NCBI RefSeq assembly: GCF_011761495.1 | Contig: NZ_JAASRU010000015.1 | Span: 1 to 64,000, forward strand | Direction: 5' to 3' | Origin: Alkalibacillus almallahensis | GTDB lineage: Bacteria; Bacillota; Bacilli; Bacillales; Alkalibacillaceae | Length of the DNA stretch: 64,000 nucleotides | In this document: positions 45,166-54,255 of the stretch, piece after piece | How positions within the stretch are numbered: the first letter of the stretch is position 1 | Layout: each line of letters starts with the position of its first letter | The notes under the pieces: generated by a model | Database searches by the model: none | Told to the model about the DNA's origin: nothing | The model's input: the letters and a program-made list of their open reading frames with translations, nothing else | Translations under genes and position numbers: made by a program

Positions 45166-45927
45166 TTAATCAGCTTGCATACCACCATCAACATTATAAA
45201 GTGAACCTGTCACAAAGGCTGCCTCATCTGATGCTAAGAATTTAACAACAGCCGAAACATCTTTCGGTGTACCAAAACGACCGACTGGAATGCCTTGTTT
45301 AATCGCCTCTGCCGCAGCATTTGGATCATCTGGACTCAAGTTTTCTTGGATGCCTGTCAGCATATTTGTATCGATTGCTGCTGGGGCCACCGCATTGATC
45401 CGTATACCATGACTTGCCTCTTCTAAGGCAGCTGTCTTCGTCATACCCGCTACAGCGTGTTTCGACGCTATATAACCGACCATATTCGCAGAACCAATAT
45501 AAGCCGCATTCGATGCTGCATTAATAATTGCACCATAGCCTTGTTTCTCCATTTGTTGAATGACATGTTTCATGCCTAGAAAGACACCTGTTGTGTTGAT
45601 GCCCATAATCTGTTCGAACGTATCCTTTTCGAGCTCTTTAATGGGCGTTGCAGGTCCAGCAACAGCAGCATTATTAAAGAACACGTCAACTGATCCATAA
45701 GTTTCAACAGTTTCATCGACATACTGCTTCACTTCAGCTTCATTGGTAACATCCGCTTCAATCGTTAAAATTTTATCCGGCTGATTTAGCTTGTCCTTCG
45801 CATTTTTCAAGGCATCAGCACTAATATCGACTAGTGCAACATTGGCTCCATCATCTAAAAAAGCCTTAGCCGTTTCCATACCAATGCCACCAGCTCCGCC
45901 TGTAATTAAAACTGTTTTCCCTTGCAT
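45166..45927 (-). CDS. Short-chain dehydrogenase/reductase
   Basis: 253 residues, classical SDR. Cofactor motif TGGAGGIGMETA (residues 8-19), Asp in LVDIS suggesting NAD(H) preference, NNAAV, catalytic Ser in NAASNAAYIGS, Tyr-x-x-x-Lys in YIASKHAV, and the C-terminal FVTGSLYNVDGGMQAD. Best resembles the glucose 1-dehydrogenase/3-oxoacyl-ACP reductase-like group; the exact substrate is not known. AAAAGGAGAGG precedes the ATG. The GntR/FCD gene 46157-46801 lies upstream, separated by the 21-bp repeat array; the regulator may control it. Confidence 0.9.
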   Translation of the reverse strand: MQGKTVLITGGAGGIGMETAKAFLDDGANVALVDISADALKNAKDKLNQPDKILTIEADVTNEAEVKQYVDETVETYGSVDVFFNNAAVAGPATPIKELEKDTFEQIMGINTTGVFLGMKHVIQQMEKQGYGAIINAASNAAYIGSANMVGYIASKHAVAGMTKTAALEEASHGIRINAVAPAAIDTNMLTGIQENLSPDDPNAAAEAIKQGIPVGRFGTPKDVSAVVKFLASDEAAFVTGSLYNVDGGMQAD

Positions 45928-46047
45928 AAAACACCTCTCCTTTTTGCTTTTAATAGTTAGATTAGTATTCTTGTAATCGGTTACAATTCTACTTTAACAA
46001 AAACGTTTATATATTGTCGACAATTTTGAATTTTTAAATATTGATAG

Positions 46048-46165
46048 ATTATTAAACAAAGCGCTCAAATTGTTAAACAATCTGAGCGCTTTGTTAGATA
46101 AAGTTATGAGATTGTTTAACAATGTTATGAGATTGTCTAATAAACTCATAACATTGTTAAACTTC
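46048..46165. repeat. Intergenic tandem array, 21-bp period, six units (second copy)
   Basis: Units start at 46048, 46069, 46090, 46111, 46132 and 46153, each 21 bases. The core ATTGTTAAACAATCT is the same near-palindrome as at 15868, and the variable 7-base parts here show their own pairing, for example GAGCGCTTTG against AAGCGCTC and ATGAG against CTCAT. The last unit contains the stop codon of the GntR gene. Confidence 0.8.
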
Positions 46166-46801
46166 CCCCTCTTTCAATGCATATCTAGCAAATTGTTTGG
46201 CTTCCTCAAAATTTGCTTCTGCCAAAGCTTCCACAAACTTGGCAAATTGCTTATGAAATTGAATCATGGTTTCTTGATTCCACTGGACTTGGGCGAATAC
46301 ATTAAGGATTTGATTGGCCTCTTCATAAAATCGCATTAAAGCCTTGTTATCTGCTAAATACATCACGTACCTCAGCATCAATTCAGCGCTATGCTGATAA
46401 TGAATCAAATCTTGGCGTCCATAATACGTAAGCACATCCTCGTATAACTGTTGCCATTTTTCTTTATGCGTGTCATTCCATACTCTCGAAACACCAACAA
46501 TACCGTATTGGATGATATGAACCATAACTTCTATATAGTCTGAAATATCATCTCGGGTAAATGATTTAACAACTGTTCCCTTTCGCGGAATACGATCGAC
46601 GATGCCATTCACTTGTAATAAATATAAAGCTTCACGTACAGGAGCCCGACTCGTTTCCAACTCTGATGCTATGTTTTCTTCAACAATTTTATCACCAGGA
46701 ACGAGTTCCCCTTTCATGATCTTCCGCAAAATTTCCTTGCTTATTGATTGTGGTAATGATTCTCTAAAGTAGTCACTATGCTCTGATTGATGGTTAAACA
46801 T
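46157..46801 (-). CDS. GntR-family regulator, FCD (FadR) subfamily
   Basis: 214 residues from ATG 46801 (GGGGAG upstream); a longer frame to 46894 has no start signal. The N-terminal winged-helix domain has the GntR signature EILRKIMKGELVPGDKIVEENIASELETSRAPVREALYLLQVNGIVDRIPRKGTVV. The C-terminal helical ligand domain (about 85-214) is FCD-like but its metal-binding histidines are not obvious. It would bind an organic acid or related effector. The likely target is itself or the SDR gene downstream. Its stop codon lies in the last unit of the 21-bp array. Confidence 0.88.
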   Translation of the reverse strand: MFNHQSEHSDYFRESLPQSISKEILRKIMKGELVPGDKIVEENIASELETSRAPVREALYLLQVNGIVDRIPRKGTVVKSFTRDDISDYIEVMVHIIQYGIVGVSRVWNDTHKEKWQQLYEDVLTYYGRQDLIHYQHSAELMLRYVMYLADNKALMRFYEEANQILNVFAQVQWNQETMIQFHKQFAKFVEALAEANFEEAKQFARYALKEGEV

Positions 46802-46882
46802 GTTTTCTCCCCATTTATCATTGTTTGTAGTCAGTATATCAAAATGCGTCAGTTTTAAAATAGAATCTTTCCGATCATGAAC

Positions 46883-46936
46883 TAAAAAACACATGCTGCA
46901 TCAATACCAGATTTGATGATCAACACGTGTTTTTAG
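46883..46936 (-). terminator. Terminator of the exported hydrolase gene
   Basis: AAAAACAC (about 46885) pairs with GTGTTTTT (46927-46934), with inner pairing of GCATCAA with TTGATG. The leftward transcript ends in a U run. Confidence 0.6.
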
Positions 46937-46991
46937 TCGTTTATAAAAATTTATGAATTAACGCTTAGTAATTTTAATCAACCACAATAAA

Positions 46992-47978
46992 TTACTCAGC
47001 TAACCACTCGCTCATTAACTCTTGCGCTTCTTGATCGCGAAGAACACCAAAATGAGATAATCCTTCAATAACCCTAACGTCAACTAAATCATTTAATGCA
47101 AAAACATCCTCATAGGCGTCCGCATGAAAGGATTGATCATCTGAACCTGCAACAACGAGCGTATCTTTATCCAACCCGTCAATATCAGACTGATAATCTG
47201 AACGTGGATGCATTGATGTCTGCAGACGATAGTCATATCTCAACGTTTCTGTACCGTCTCGATAGGCTTCAGGCATATTGAATGAAATTACGGATTGCCC
47301 ATTTAAATAGGATAACCCCACTTGATTCAACATCGAAAGTCCAATCATACGCGGTAAACTAACATTTGCCCAGCCACTTTCACTATTATAAACATCTGAA
47401 TCATGATGAATATAAGGAGCTATTAGCAAATATCCCGCAAGGTCATGTGCAGGGTCACCACCCGCATAACGGATAACTGTGCCTCCCCCGCTCGAATGTC
47501 CACCCAGAATGATCTCAGTGTCAGGATATTCTACTTCCACTTCATCAATCAAATCATCTAAGTCGTCTTCAAGTTGCCCAATATAATTTATTTGCCCTCG
47601 ATTTTCAGGATTTGGTCCATGCCCCCTGAAATTTGGCGTATAAACCGTAGCGACACCCGCTTCAGCCAAATGATTGGCAAGTGGAGCCAAATAGCGACTG
47701 TGATAGCCAGAACCATGCAAAAGAATCAGCACTTGATCAGCCTCGGATGAATAATGCCGATAAGATAATTTGGTACCGTCACACGCTTCATATGTTTCTA
47801 ACTCGGGCACTTGATCATCTGAGACTTCAACTTGATTAAAGTTTAAGTCTGATGCTTGATCTTTTGGTTCTTGAACTGGCCCAAAAAGCGTTAAGCCGTG
47901 CGCAATCATTAAATAAATCCCCGCAGATGACAGAGCAACAATCACGACAACTTTCATGATTTTTTTAATTAAAATCAA
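46992..47978 (-). CDS. Membrane-anchored alpha/beta hydrolase (lysophospholipase-like)
   Basis: Up to 328 residues. An N-terminal membrane helix (KVVVIVALSSAGIYLMIAHGL) is followed by an extracytoplasmic catalytic domain: HGSGYHSRYLAPLANHLAEAGV, FRGHGPNPENRG, nucleophile elbow GGHSSGGGTVIRYAGG, acidic residue in VVAGSDDQSFHADAY and His in GLSHFG. This is the Hydrolase_4 monoacylglycerol lipase/lysophospholipase pattern. The start is uncertain: TTG 47978 abuts AAAGGG, while ATG 47957 is 21 bases beyond that site. Single leftward gene with its own terminator. Confidence 0.82.
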   Translation of the reverse strand: MILIKKIMKVVVIVALSSAGIYLMIAHGLTLFGPVQEPKDQASDLNFNQVEVSDDQVPELETYEACDGTKLSYRHYSSEADQVLILLHGSGYHSRYLAPLANHLAEAGVATVYTPNFRGHGPNPENRGQINYIGQLEDDLDDLIDEVEVEYPDTEIILGGHSSGGGTVIRYAGGDPAHDLAGYLLIAPYIHHDSDVYNSESGWANVSLPRMIGLSMLNQVGLSYLNGQSVISFNMPEAYRDGTETLRYDYRLQTSMHPRSDYQSDIDGLDKDTLVVAGSDDQSFHADAYEDVFALNDLVDVRVIEGLSHFGVLRDQEAQELMSEWLAE

Positions 47979-48082
47979 CCCTTTAGTAATTATTTTTAAT
48001 TATTCTGATAATATCATGTGGCATACATATACTCAATAAAATAAAATTATGATATGCTAAAAATAACAAGGAGGGTTTCATA

Positions 48083-49471
48083 ATGACCGAACAGCCCATA
48101 ACGATTTACAATCACAAACAACACCCTGTCACATTGAATGCGTTACGACTGACGAATTATGCCCGTGCGCAAATCATCGAAGCTATAGACAGTACACAAC
48201 AGTTTTATTATTTGTTTTTCTATAAAGGAAAATTTATTACTGCCAAAACAACCTCGACTCTTAAACGGTTTTCCTTTATCGCAAAAGCCTTCAGCTACGG
48301 TCACGTCCATCACGCACCTCACCCATTCATTAAAGCTTTTCTAAGTGCGAATCCTACTATGAAAATGATTAATAACCAACAGCTACTTCGAAAGCTCAGC
48401 GACAAATACTCAAAGCATGATCAAGCGTACATCCTCACCATGTTTGAATCATTTATTAAAAAACAACAACTTTTCGACCATCTAAAATCTATGTTTTATG
48501 AAGACCGACGCGAAGGCCACCTACTTTCCGCTTACCAAACGATTCAAATTATGAAAGATTTCACCCCTAACCACAGCTTTGTTAAATCATTAATAAACGA
48601 CCGTATTTTTAAAAAATATTTTACAATGTACCAAGACCAAAATGAGAAACTGTTCCTACACGATGTCATTGAGTCGGAAAAAATTATGTTCAATGATCCC
48701 GAGCAATATTTCAATTACTACATGGACCACCTTAAAGCTGAAGATCGATTAATCGAGTTAACGATGATTCAATATCATCAATTGAAAACTTCTCCTACAG
48801 AAGCTATTTTAAAATCTTTTGAAAAGAACTTTCCTAAGGCGTTATCTGATGAAGACTTATTAAAACTATACGATGAATTGGCTAGCTACAATTCTTTCAA
48901 TCCTCTTCAAAATCGTTTACTTAAAAAATGTATCGAATTTGGCCATCTCAACCAATTATCCAGCATCGTTTTGAAGCATGATCATGACTTAAATGCTCAA
49001 GATGCAAAACAACTGACAGAGATCATCACCCGACAAACTGATCACAACTTAGCTGCCCATCCCCAAGGATTACAACGACTATTGATTAAATTAATCGAAT
49101 TTAGCCCTCAAGAAGCAGACAGATTATTATACCCTTTCGTAAGCAACTTGCTCGGTCAATATAATATAAATGAACTGCATAATTGGCTAGAACCATTCCG
49201 TGATTTAAATCCGGATTCAAACGTCTTAGCCAAATTTGACCGTATTTATACGCTATATAACGACTTGGACCATGTTCAATCACTAGGCGAGTTGTATTTT
49301 GAGTTCAAACAATGGGATCAAGCACTTGATTGCTTTAGCATGGCATCTGAATTAAGGCCAGATGACTCTAAACCATTAAAATGGTTGTCGAAAACTTATC
49401 TTGAAAAAGGTTTAAAAGCTGAGTCAGAAGTCTATCAGAAGATGTATGTCGATTTACAGAAGCAGGCCTGA
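48083..49471 (+). CDS. TPR-like soluble protein, function unknown
   Basis: 462 residues with a strong site (AAGGAGGG) before the ATG. The N-terminus (1-95) is mixed alpha/beta with QFYYLFFYKGKFITAK. The remainder is helical, with a recognisable tetratricopeptide-type repeat at the C-terminus (SLGELYFEFKQWDQALDCFSMASELRPDDSKPLKWLSKTYLEKG). Basic rather than acidic in parts, and Gln/His-rich. I do not recognise the family. A scaffold or peptide-binding role would be expected of a TPR protein. Monocistronic; 80 bases upstream of the DMT transporter gene. Confidence 0.7.
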   Translation: MTEQPITIYNHKQHPVTLNALRLTNYARAQIIEAIDSTQQFYYLFFYKGKFITAKTTSTLKRFSFIAKAFSYGHVHHAPHPFIKAFLSANPTMKMINNQQLLRKLSDKYSKHDQAYILTMFESFIKKQQLFDHLKSMFYEDRREGHLLSAYQTIQIMKDFTPNHSFVKSLINDRIFKKYFTMYQDQNEKLFLHDVIESEKIMFNDPEQYFNYYMDHLKAEDRLIELTMIQYHQLKTSPTEAILKSFEKNFPKALSDEDLLKLYDELASYNSFNPLQNRLLKKCIEFGHLNQLSSIVLKHDHDLNAQDAKQLTEIITRQTDHNLAAHPQGLQRLLIKLIEFSPQEADRLLYPFVSNLLGQYNINELHNWLEPFRDLNPDSNVLAKFDRIYTLYNDLDHVQSLGELYFEFKQWDQALDCFSMASELRPDDSKPLKWLSKTYLEKGLKAESEVYQKMYVDLQKQA

Positions 49472-49550
49472 CGAACCAACTGATCATTTCAATCAGCAAC
49501 CTGTCTATTGTATGTTACGATAATAAGTAACTTACTTTTGGAGGCAGACC

Positions 49551-50483
49551 ATGGACAGGGATGAACAGACAAAACGATCAGATATTTCACTTAATAAAGG
49601 AAGTGTATGGGGGCTCATTATTGCGATTACTCTCATTTGGGGTTATGCGTGGGTCTTAATGAAAGCGTCGCTTGATCATATGGGGCCCTTTACATTTTCA
49701 TCGTTTCGTTTCGGAACGGGGGCTTTAACATTACTATTAATTGTTTGGATCGCTCGTTTAGGACTACCTCCCAAACGTTATATTAAACACTTAATCATCA
49801 TTGGGTTCTTACAAACAACGGTTGTATTTACGTTGGTCATGTTTGCGTTAATGTTTGTGGATGCCGGAAAATCATCCGTTCTGCTTTATTCCATGCCCTT
49901 GTGGAGTAGTTTACTCGCTGTGAAATTTTTAGGAGAACACTTATCACGTTGGAAAATAGCAGGCCTTATTTCAGGTATGCTTGGTTTACTAACAATTCTG
50001 GGATGGGATATTTGGCTCGGACAAAATATTGAAGTCATTATCGGGGAGATATTAATTATCATTAGTGCTATTTCCTGGGGAATCGCAAATATTTATTACC
50101 GATTAAATGTTTCTGACCTTCCCAAACTTCAATCGTCAGCCTTTCAGATGCTATTCGGTGTACTCGGTATTTTCATCGCGACACTTGTCATGGAATCTGG
50201 TCAACCGATTATTTTTAACACCGAAAGTATATATTACATACTATTCACAGGCGTACTTGCTTCGGCATTATGTTTTACTGTGTGGTATGTCATCATGAGT
50301 ACAGTCGATATGGTGACAGCCACAATCTCGACATTGTTAGTTCCAATGTTCGGCTTAATCTTAAGTAGTTTATTACTGAATGAGGAATTGACTATTGGTG
50401 TGATTACAGGATCAACTCTCATTTTAGTAGGTATTGTTTTATCTCAAATTACTTATGACAAAAAGCGTACTGAACACAGGTGA
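49551..50483 (+). CDS. EamA/DMT-family transporter
   Basis: 310 residues, ten membrane helices in two EamA repeats: WGLIIAITLIWGYAWVLMKASLDHMGPFTFSSFRF at the start and GEILIIISAISWGIANIYYRL in the second half, with LLNEELTIGVITGSTLILVGIVLSQ near the C-terminus. Exporters of this family move amino acids, metabolites or drugs; the substrate is not known. GGAGG precedes the ATG. It ends at a shared terminator. Confidence 0.9.
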   Translation: MDRDEQTKRSDISLNKGSVWGLIIAITLIWGYAWVLMKASLDHMGPFTFSSFRFGTGALTLLLIVWIARLGLPPKRYIKHLIIIGFLQTTVVFTLVMFALMFVDAGKSSVLLYSMPLWSSLLAVKFLGEHLSRWKIAGLISGMLGLLTILGWDIWLGQNIEVIIGEILIIISAISWGIANIYYRLNVSDLPKLQSSAFQMLFGVLGIFIATLVMESGQPIIFNTESIYYILFTGVLASALCFTVWYVIMSTVDMVTATISTLLVPMFGLILSSLLLNEELTIGVITGSTLILVGIVLSQITYDKKRTEHR

Positions 50484-50500
50484 ATTTAATCCCCAAAATG

Positions 50501-50536
50501 AATGGGCCAGAAACCAATATTAGTTTCCGGCCCATT
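50501..50536. terminator. Bidirectional terminator after the DMT gene
   Basis: AATGGGCCAGAAAC (50501-50514) pairs with GTTTCCGGCCCATT (50523-50536), one mismatch that becomes U-G in the leftward RNA. A/T-rich flanks. Confidence 0.85.
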
Positions 50537-50565
50537 TAAATTTATGAAGTCCTGACTTAAGTGTC

Positions 50566-51579
50566 TTATTTCTTCTTCGCTAATTCCTCGCGATCTAGTG
50601 CTCTAGGTCGCTCTTCTAACCAACCATGTTTAATCATGATATTAGCCCCATCCTCAGCGTATAACAATGTTTCATGAATTAAACGATCATAGTGAACAGC
50701 TACATCTCTTCTCGGGCTCATCGACATACTTGCCCCGTAGTACCCGACACTGATCGCAATTAATGACGTCGTATAAAACATCATTAATTTATCTGAAAAT
50801 GTATACGTCGTCGAGTCGGTCACTTCAGTCTCTGATGTCGGTGTAATATCGATATCATTGTCACCCAATACTGAACCAAATATCTCGCAATGTTTCTTTG
50901 CGATCTCTTTGCCGCGTAGGCAGTACTCTCTTACTTCCTTGCTATTCGCAACTTGGCTAAAACCAATTAAGATAGCTGTACCTAAGGCATTTCTTTTGTA
51001 ATTCCCTTCTAAGTTTGTGATCTCAGGGCCTGTAAGCGGTCGTTTATTACCAAAGTATCCTGTAAGAAAGCTTTGTTTTTGGACGAAATCTATACCTTCA
51101 GGAACTGGTAGATAAGAACCTCTATTAAATATACCTTTCTCCATTAGCGTATCCGTTGCCTGTCGCAATAATTGATCTGATTCTTGGAGGCAGTTGCTAA
51201 AAAAGGTATACACATCTTGGCGGGGGGAATAAGGCAAGCTCATACTGTAAGTATTGAGACCGAGTATTCCTAACTGCTCAAGATAATTTAAGACAAATGA
51301 ATCCGTAAATAATCGAGTTGCTGTAAGATCCACATCTTCTTCGATCTTAAAGCCATGAGGAATCGGATAATTTTCTTGGTTAAAGATCTCCGTTATTCTG
51401 TCGATATGACTTTCAGATAATGTGATAGCTTGTTGAATAACTGTTTTAATATCCTCATCCTCACATTTTTCTTCAAAAAACTTTAATTGGCAAATCGCCC
51501 CACTATCGTTCATATAAGTTGTCCATAAGTTCGTGATTTCTGAAGCGGTTAACCGGGCATCCTGATTATCTACTGCCAT
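50566..51579 (-). CDS. DUF3231 protein, second paralogue
   Basis: 337 residues from ATG 51579 (GGAG about eleven bases upstream); the frame extends upstream to 51633 without support. It is paralogous to 30547-31551 along its whole length: LTASEITNLWTTYMNDSGAICQLKFFEEKCED parallels LTAPEISQLWSDCL, and FVQKQSFLTGYFGNKRPLTGPEI parallels FVKKKSFLTGWFGERRPVTGSEI. Both carry two tandem four-helix units. Function unknown. Monocistronic, between the Rieske operon terminator and the DMT terminator. A lysine-rich tail ELAKKK distinguishes it. Confidence 0.85.
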   Translation of the reverse strand: MAVDNQDARLTASEITNLWTTYMNDSGAICQLKFFEEKCEDEDIKTVIQQAITLSESHIDRITEIFNQENYPIPHGFKIEEDVDLTATRLFTDSFVLNYLEQLGILGLNTYSMSLPYSPRQDVYTFFSNCLQESDQLLRQATDTLMEKGIFNRGSYLPVPEGIDFVQKQSFLTGYFGNKRPLTGPEITNLEGNYKRNALGTAILIGFSQVANSKEVREYCLRGKEIAKKHCEIFGSVLGDNDIDITPTSETEVTDSTTYTFSDKLMMFYTTSLIAISVGYYGASMSMSPRRDVAVHYDRLIHETLLYAEDGANIMIKHGWLEERPRALDREELAKKK

Positions 51580-51650
51580 TTCTATAAACACTCCAATCCG
51601 TTGTAAAATAAGGCTGAACTTAGTGTTACCCAACTCAAAGTAAATAATGA

Positions 51651-51684
51651 CAAAAAAATGAGTAATACCAATTCGGCATTACTC
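51651..51684 (-). terminator. Terminator of the NCS2-Rieske operon
   Basis: GAGTAATACC (51660-51669) pairs with GGCATTACTC (51675-51684), with one G-U in the leftward RNA. The A7 tract at 51652-51658 provides the U run. Confidence 0.85.
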
Positions 51685-51703
51685 AAATAATCTAGTTGAA
51701 CCA

Positions 51704-52696
51704 TTATATCCGTGAAAAGTGTTTCGGCATCGTTCCATTTTCAATACCTAACTCATCTAACCAACGACGGTATGCAATCGTGAGTGCATCTGATTTCAAA
51801 TGCATTTCAGCTTGTAAATCTAACGGGAGCAGTTCTGGCTTTTGACTTTCCACAATATCTAAATCCTGATAAAAAATCGTGTCTTGAAACTCACGGTAAG
51901 GTTCATCTGGTTGATCAAGTTCATAATTACGTGTTAATAACATGAACACCTGGCATTGCTCATCATCCAATTGATTCACAGCTGTAAAAATCGTAAGAGC
52001 TTCATCCAAGCCTTCCGTCGTTTTCGTAAACCGTGCGACAGTTGGGGTTAAAATTTCATAAACATAATCCGTATAACCACCTTGTCCACGTCCATCTGCA
52101 TCTGGTTGATAAACGGGAATCTTACTCGTGATAAATCGACCATCCACAAAATTCACGTCATAATCAACGACTTCAGCATGATCAGCATCACCTAACATCC
52201 CTTCATGCACAAACATTAAATGAGACACATCAAGGAAATTTTCAATAATTCTAGGCGCATTCGCTTTTACATCATAAGGACCACAAATCACCGTACGATG
52301 ATCGTCTAAATGATGCTCAGGAAATTCTGCTATAGCTTCTGGCTTATCACCCAAACAAACCCATATCAGTCCTATGTATGTCTGACATTGGTAAACAACT
52401 GCTTTTGCCTTTTTAGGAATTGGACGCTCACACGGGAGTGCTGGAATTTTGGCGCAAGCGCCAGATGATTCATATTCCCACGCATGATAAGCACATACTA
52501 ATCGCCCATCGACGACACTCCCAAGCGATAGTGACGCACCCCTATGTACACATAAATCTTTAAAGGCATGCACACCTTTATCATTGCGAAACAACACCAC
52601 AGGTTCGCCTAATACATGCACTTGCTTCGGTTCATTTGCCACTTCATCTGCTTTACATACAGGATGCCACTGATTCCATAATTTATCTTGTCGCAT
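51704..52696 (-). CDS. Rieske non-haem iron oxygenase
   Basis: 330 residues. Rieske [2Fe-2S] ligands Cys49-x-His51 (CVHRGASLSLG) and Cys68-x2-His71 (CAYHAWEY). The mononuclear iron site Asp156, His159, His164 lies in NFLDVSHLMFVH. This is the alpha subunit of a phthalate/vanillate-type (PaO) oxygenase. Its start overlaps the NCS2 permease gene by 14 bases, and the pair sits behind a purine riboswitch. This points to a purine substrate, by analogy with HpxD, the hypoxanthine-oxidising Rieske enzyme of Klebsiella. The electron-transfer reductase is not in the window, so the identity stays inferential. Confidence 0.88.
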   Translation of the reverse strand: MRQDKLWNQWHPVCKADEVANEPKQVHVLGEPVVLFRNDKGVHAFKDLCVHRGASLSLGSVVDGRLVCAYHAWEYESSGACAKIPALPCERPIPKKAKAVVYQCQTYIGLIWVCLGDKPEAIAEFPEHHLDDHRTVICGPYDVKANAPRIIENFLDVSHLMFVHEGMLGDADHAEVVDYDVNFVDGRFITSKIPVYQPDADGRGQGGYTDYVYEILTPTVARFTKTTEGLDEALTIFTAVNQLDDEQCQVFMLLTRNYELDQPDEPYREFQDTIFYQDLDIVESQKPELLPLDLQAEMHLKSDALTIAYRRWLDELGIENGTMPKHFSRI

Positions 52697-54044
52697 AATT
52701 GACCTCCCTTTCTGTTGTCATCACTTGATCATCCGATTTTTCTGGCAACACAACATTTAAAATGAGAGCACTAATGGCGCCAACCGCTGTACCAGACGAC
52801 ACGATATACATGACGATATTCGGAAGCGAATTCGACACCTCAGCTGGAATGAGCACCGCAAACATAGCCATCATCACGGGTACACCAATGACGATCATAT
52901 TCCGTTCAGTAAATGGTGAATGTTTAATGACTTTAAAGCCATTCATCATAATGACAACGCATAAGATCGCAAATACCCCATTAATAACGACACCAGGAAT
53001 ACTAGCAATCACATTCATAAATTTCGGCATCATGCCTAAAGCAACTAAAATCATACCACCAGCTATGATTGGTTTACGATTACGAACCCCAGTAATCGAA
53101 ATAATTCCCGCATTCGAAGAGTAACCCGTCACTGGCGTACCACCAAAGAACGATCCAACGAAACAGCCTAATCCTTCACCAAAAGCACCTCCATTAAGCC
53201 GTTTATCATCTAATTCCTGATCTGACACTTCACTAACAGTAAACCATGTTCCCGTTGTTTCAATTACGACAATCACATAGATTAGTATCATGATTAAAAT
53301 CGCATCCAATTCAAATGTTGGCGTTCCTAAAGCAAACACGCTCGGCAATGCGAACCATGATGATGAAGCAACTGAAGAAAAGTCGACTATTCCGAAAAAT
53401 GAGGCCGTCATGGTTCCAACCCCAAGCGATAAAATAACAGATATTAATTTTATAAACTTAAAACGTGAAGCTGTTTTTTCTCCTATATACATACTTCCAA
53501 TCAATATGGCAGCTGTTAAAAAGGCGATAAAGAAATTCACGTTAAAGCTTCCCTCTGCGCTGTATATCGAGTTGATCGCACTTGGCATCAGCGAAATACC
53601 AACAACAACAATCACCGTTCCTGCCACAATTGGTGGAATAAATTTCATCACCACTTTACTAAACAATTTAAGTGGCTTGCCTAGTAAAGCAATCAATAAA
53701 GCCCCTGGCATTAAACTTCCAATCATAGCTCCAATACCTGATGTGGTACCGATAGCAGCTAAAGCACTCAACGGCACAAACGATGGCCCTTGCATAACGG
53801 GTAACTTCATCGCAAAACCCGCCTGAATTAATGTTGCAATCCCACACGCTAAAAATGTCATTTGAATTAGTAAGGCAGTATCACCAACTGATAACGACAA
53901 TAGTCCTGCTAAAATGATAGGTGGGATAAACAAGTCCATTGCCAATACATGTTGTAACCCAAGAAATAACGACTTTCCTGTTGAAGTGTTCTCCTCTTCT
54001 TCACCCTTAGAATGCACATCGTTCGCTTCATTTAATTGTTCCAA
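52683..54044 (-). CDS. NCS2-family nucleobase (xanthine/uracil) permease
   Basis: 453 residues from TTG 54044, favoured by GGGATGGGG directly upstream; an upstream ATG at 54077 has no ribosome site and falls inside the riboswitch terminator region. About twelve to fourteen membrane helices. NCS2 features: LGLQHVLAMDLFIPPIIL, MQGPSFVPLSALAAIG, the central GTWFTVSEV and GCFVGSFFGGTPVTGYSSNAGIISITGVRNR. It would import a purine base in symport with a cation. First gene of the riboswitch-NCS2-Rieske operon, so the imported base is likely the oxygenase substrate. Confidence 0.92.
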   Translation of the reverse strand: MEQLNEANDVHSKGEEEENTSTGKSLFLGLQHVLAMDLFIPPIILAGLLSLSVGDTALLIQMTFLACGIATLIQAGFAMKLPVMQGPSFVPLSALAAIGTTSGIGAMIGSLMPGALLIALLGKPLKLFSKVVMKFIPPIVAGTVIVVVGISLMPSAINSIYSAEGSFNVNFFIAFLTAAILIGSMYIGEKTASRFKFIKLISVILSLGVGTMTASFFGIVDFSSVASSSWFALPSVFALGTPTFELDAILIMILIYVIVVIETTGTWFTVSEVSDQELDDKRLNGGAFGEGLGCFVGSFFGGTPVTGYSSNAGIISITGVRNRKPIIAGGMILVALGMMPKFMNVIASIPGVVINGVFAILCVVIMMNGFKVIKHSPFTERNMIVIGVPVMMAMFAVLIPAEVSNSLPNIVMYIVSSGTAVGAISALILNVVLPEKSDDQVMTTEREVNYATR

Positions 54045-54078
54045 ACAAACCCCATCCCTTCTTGATTTTCTAATCATA

Positions 54079-54255
54079 ATAAAAAGCTCGCCACACACAC
54101 TTTTCATCTGAAAAGCATGTACGACGAGCTGTATTAACGACACTGATCCACGAATCAACATAGATAGTCTACACCCTGTACTGCTTTTCATAGTCAGTTT
54201 ATTTACGGTAAACCGGTAGAAACTCGCAGGCCATATCCCCGCTATTATATGAAAA
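54079..54255 (-). promoter_or_regulatory. Purine riboswitch (guanine type) with terminator
   Basis: Reading the minus strand, the aptamer (54255 to 54185) has the P1 arms TTTTCATA and TATGAAAA, the core ATAATAGCGGGGATATGG, GAGTTTCTACCGG and CTGACTATG. These are the invariant positions of purine riboswitches. The discriminating base in GA-C-TATG is C, which pairs with guanine-like ligands, not adenine. An imperfect long hairpin (about 54135 to 54084, outer arms AGCTCG and CGAGCT) ending in a U run follows just before the NCS2 start. Ligand binding would therefore be expected to shut off the operon. Confidence 0.9.

Noticed and set aside
46070-46339. 89-codon frame with a leucine heptad pattern
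   Set aside because: The heptads are simply the 21-bp array read in frame, and the rest is antisense to the GntR gene. No ribosome site.
53290-53826. 178-codon frame opposite the NCS2 permease gene
   Set aside because: Shadow of a membrane-protein gene on the other strand, without start signals or composition of its own.
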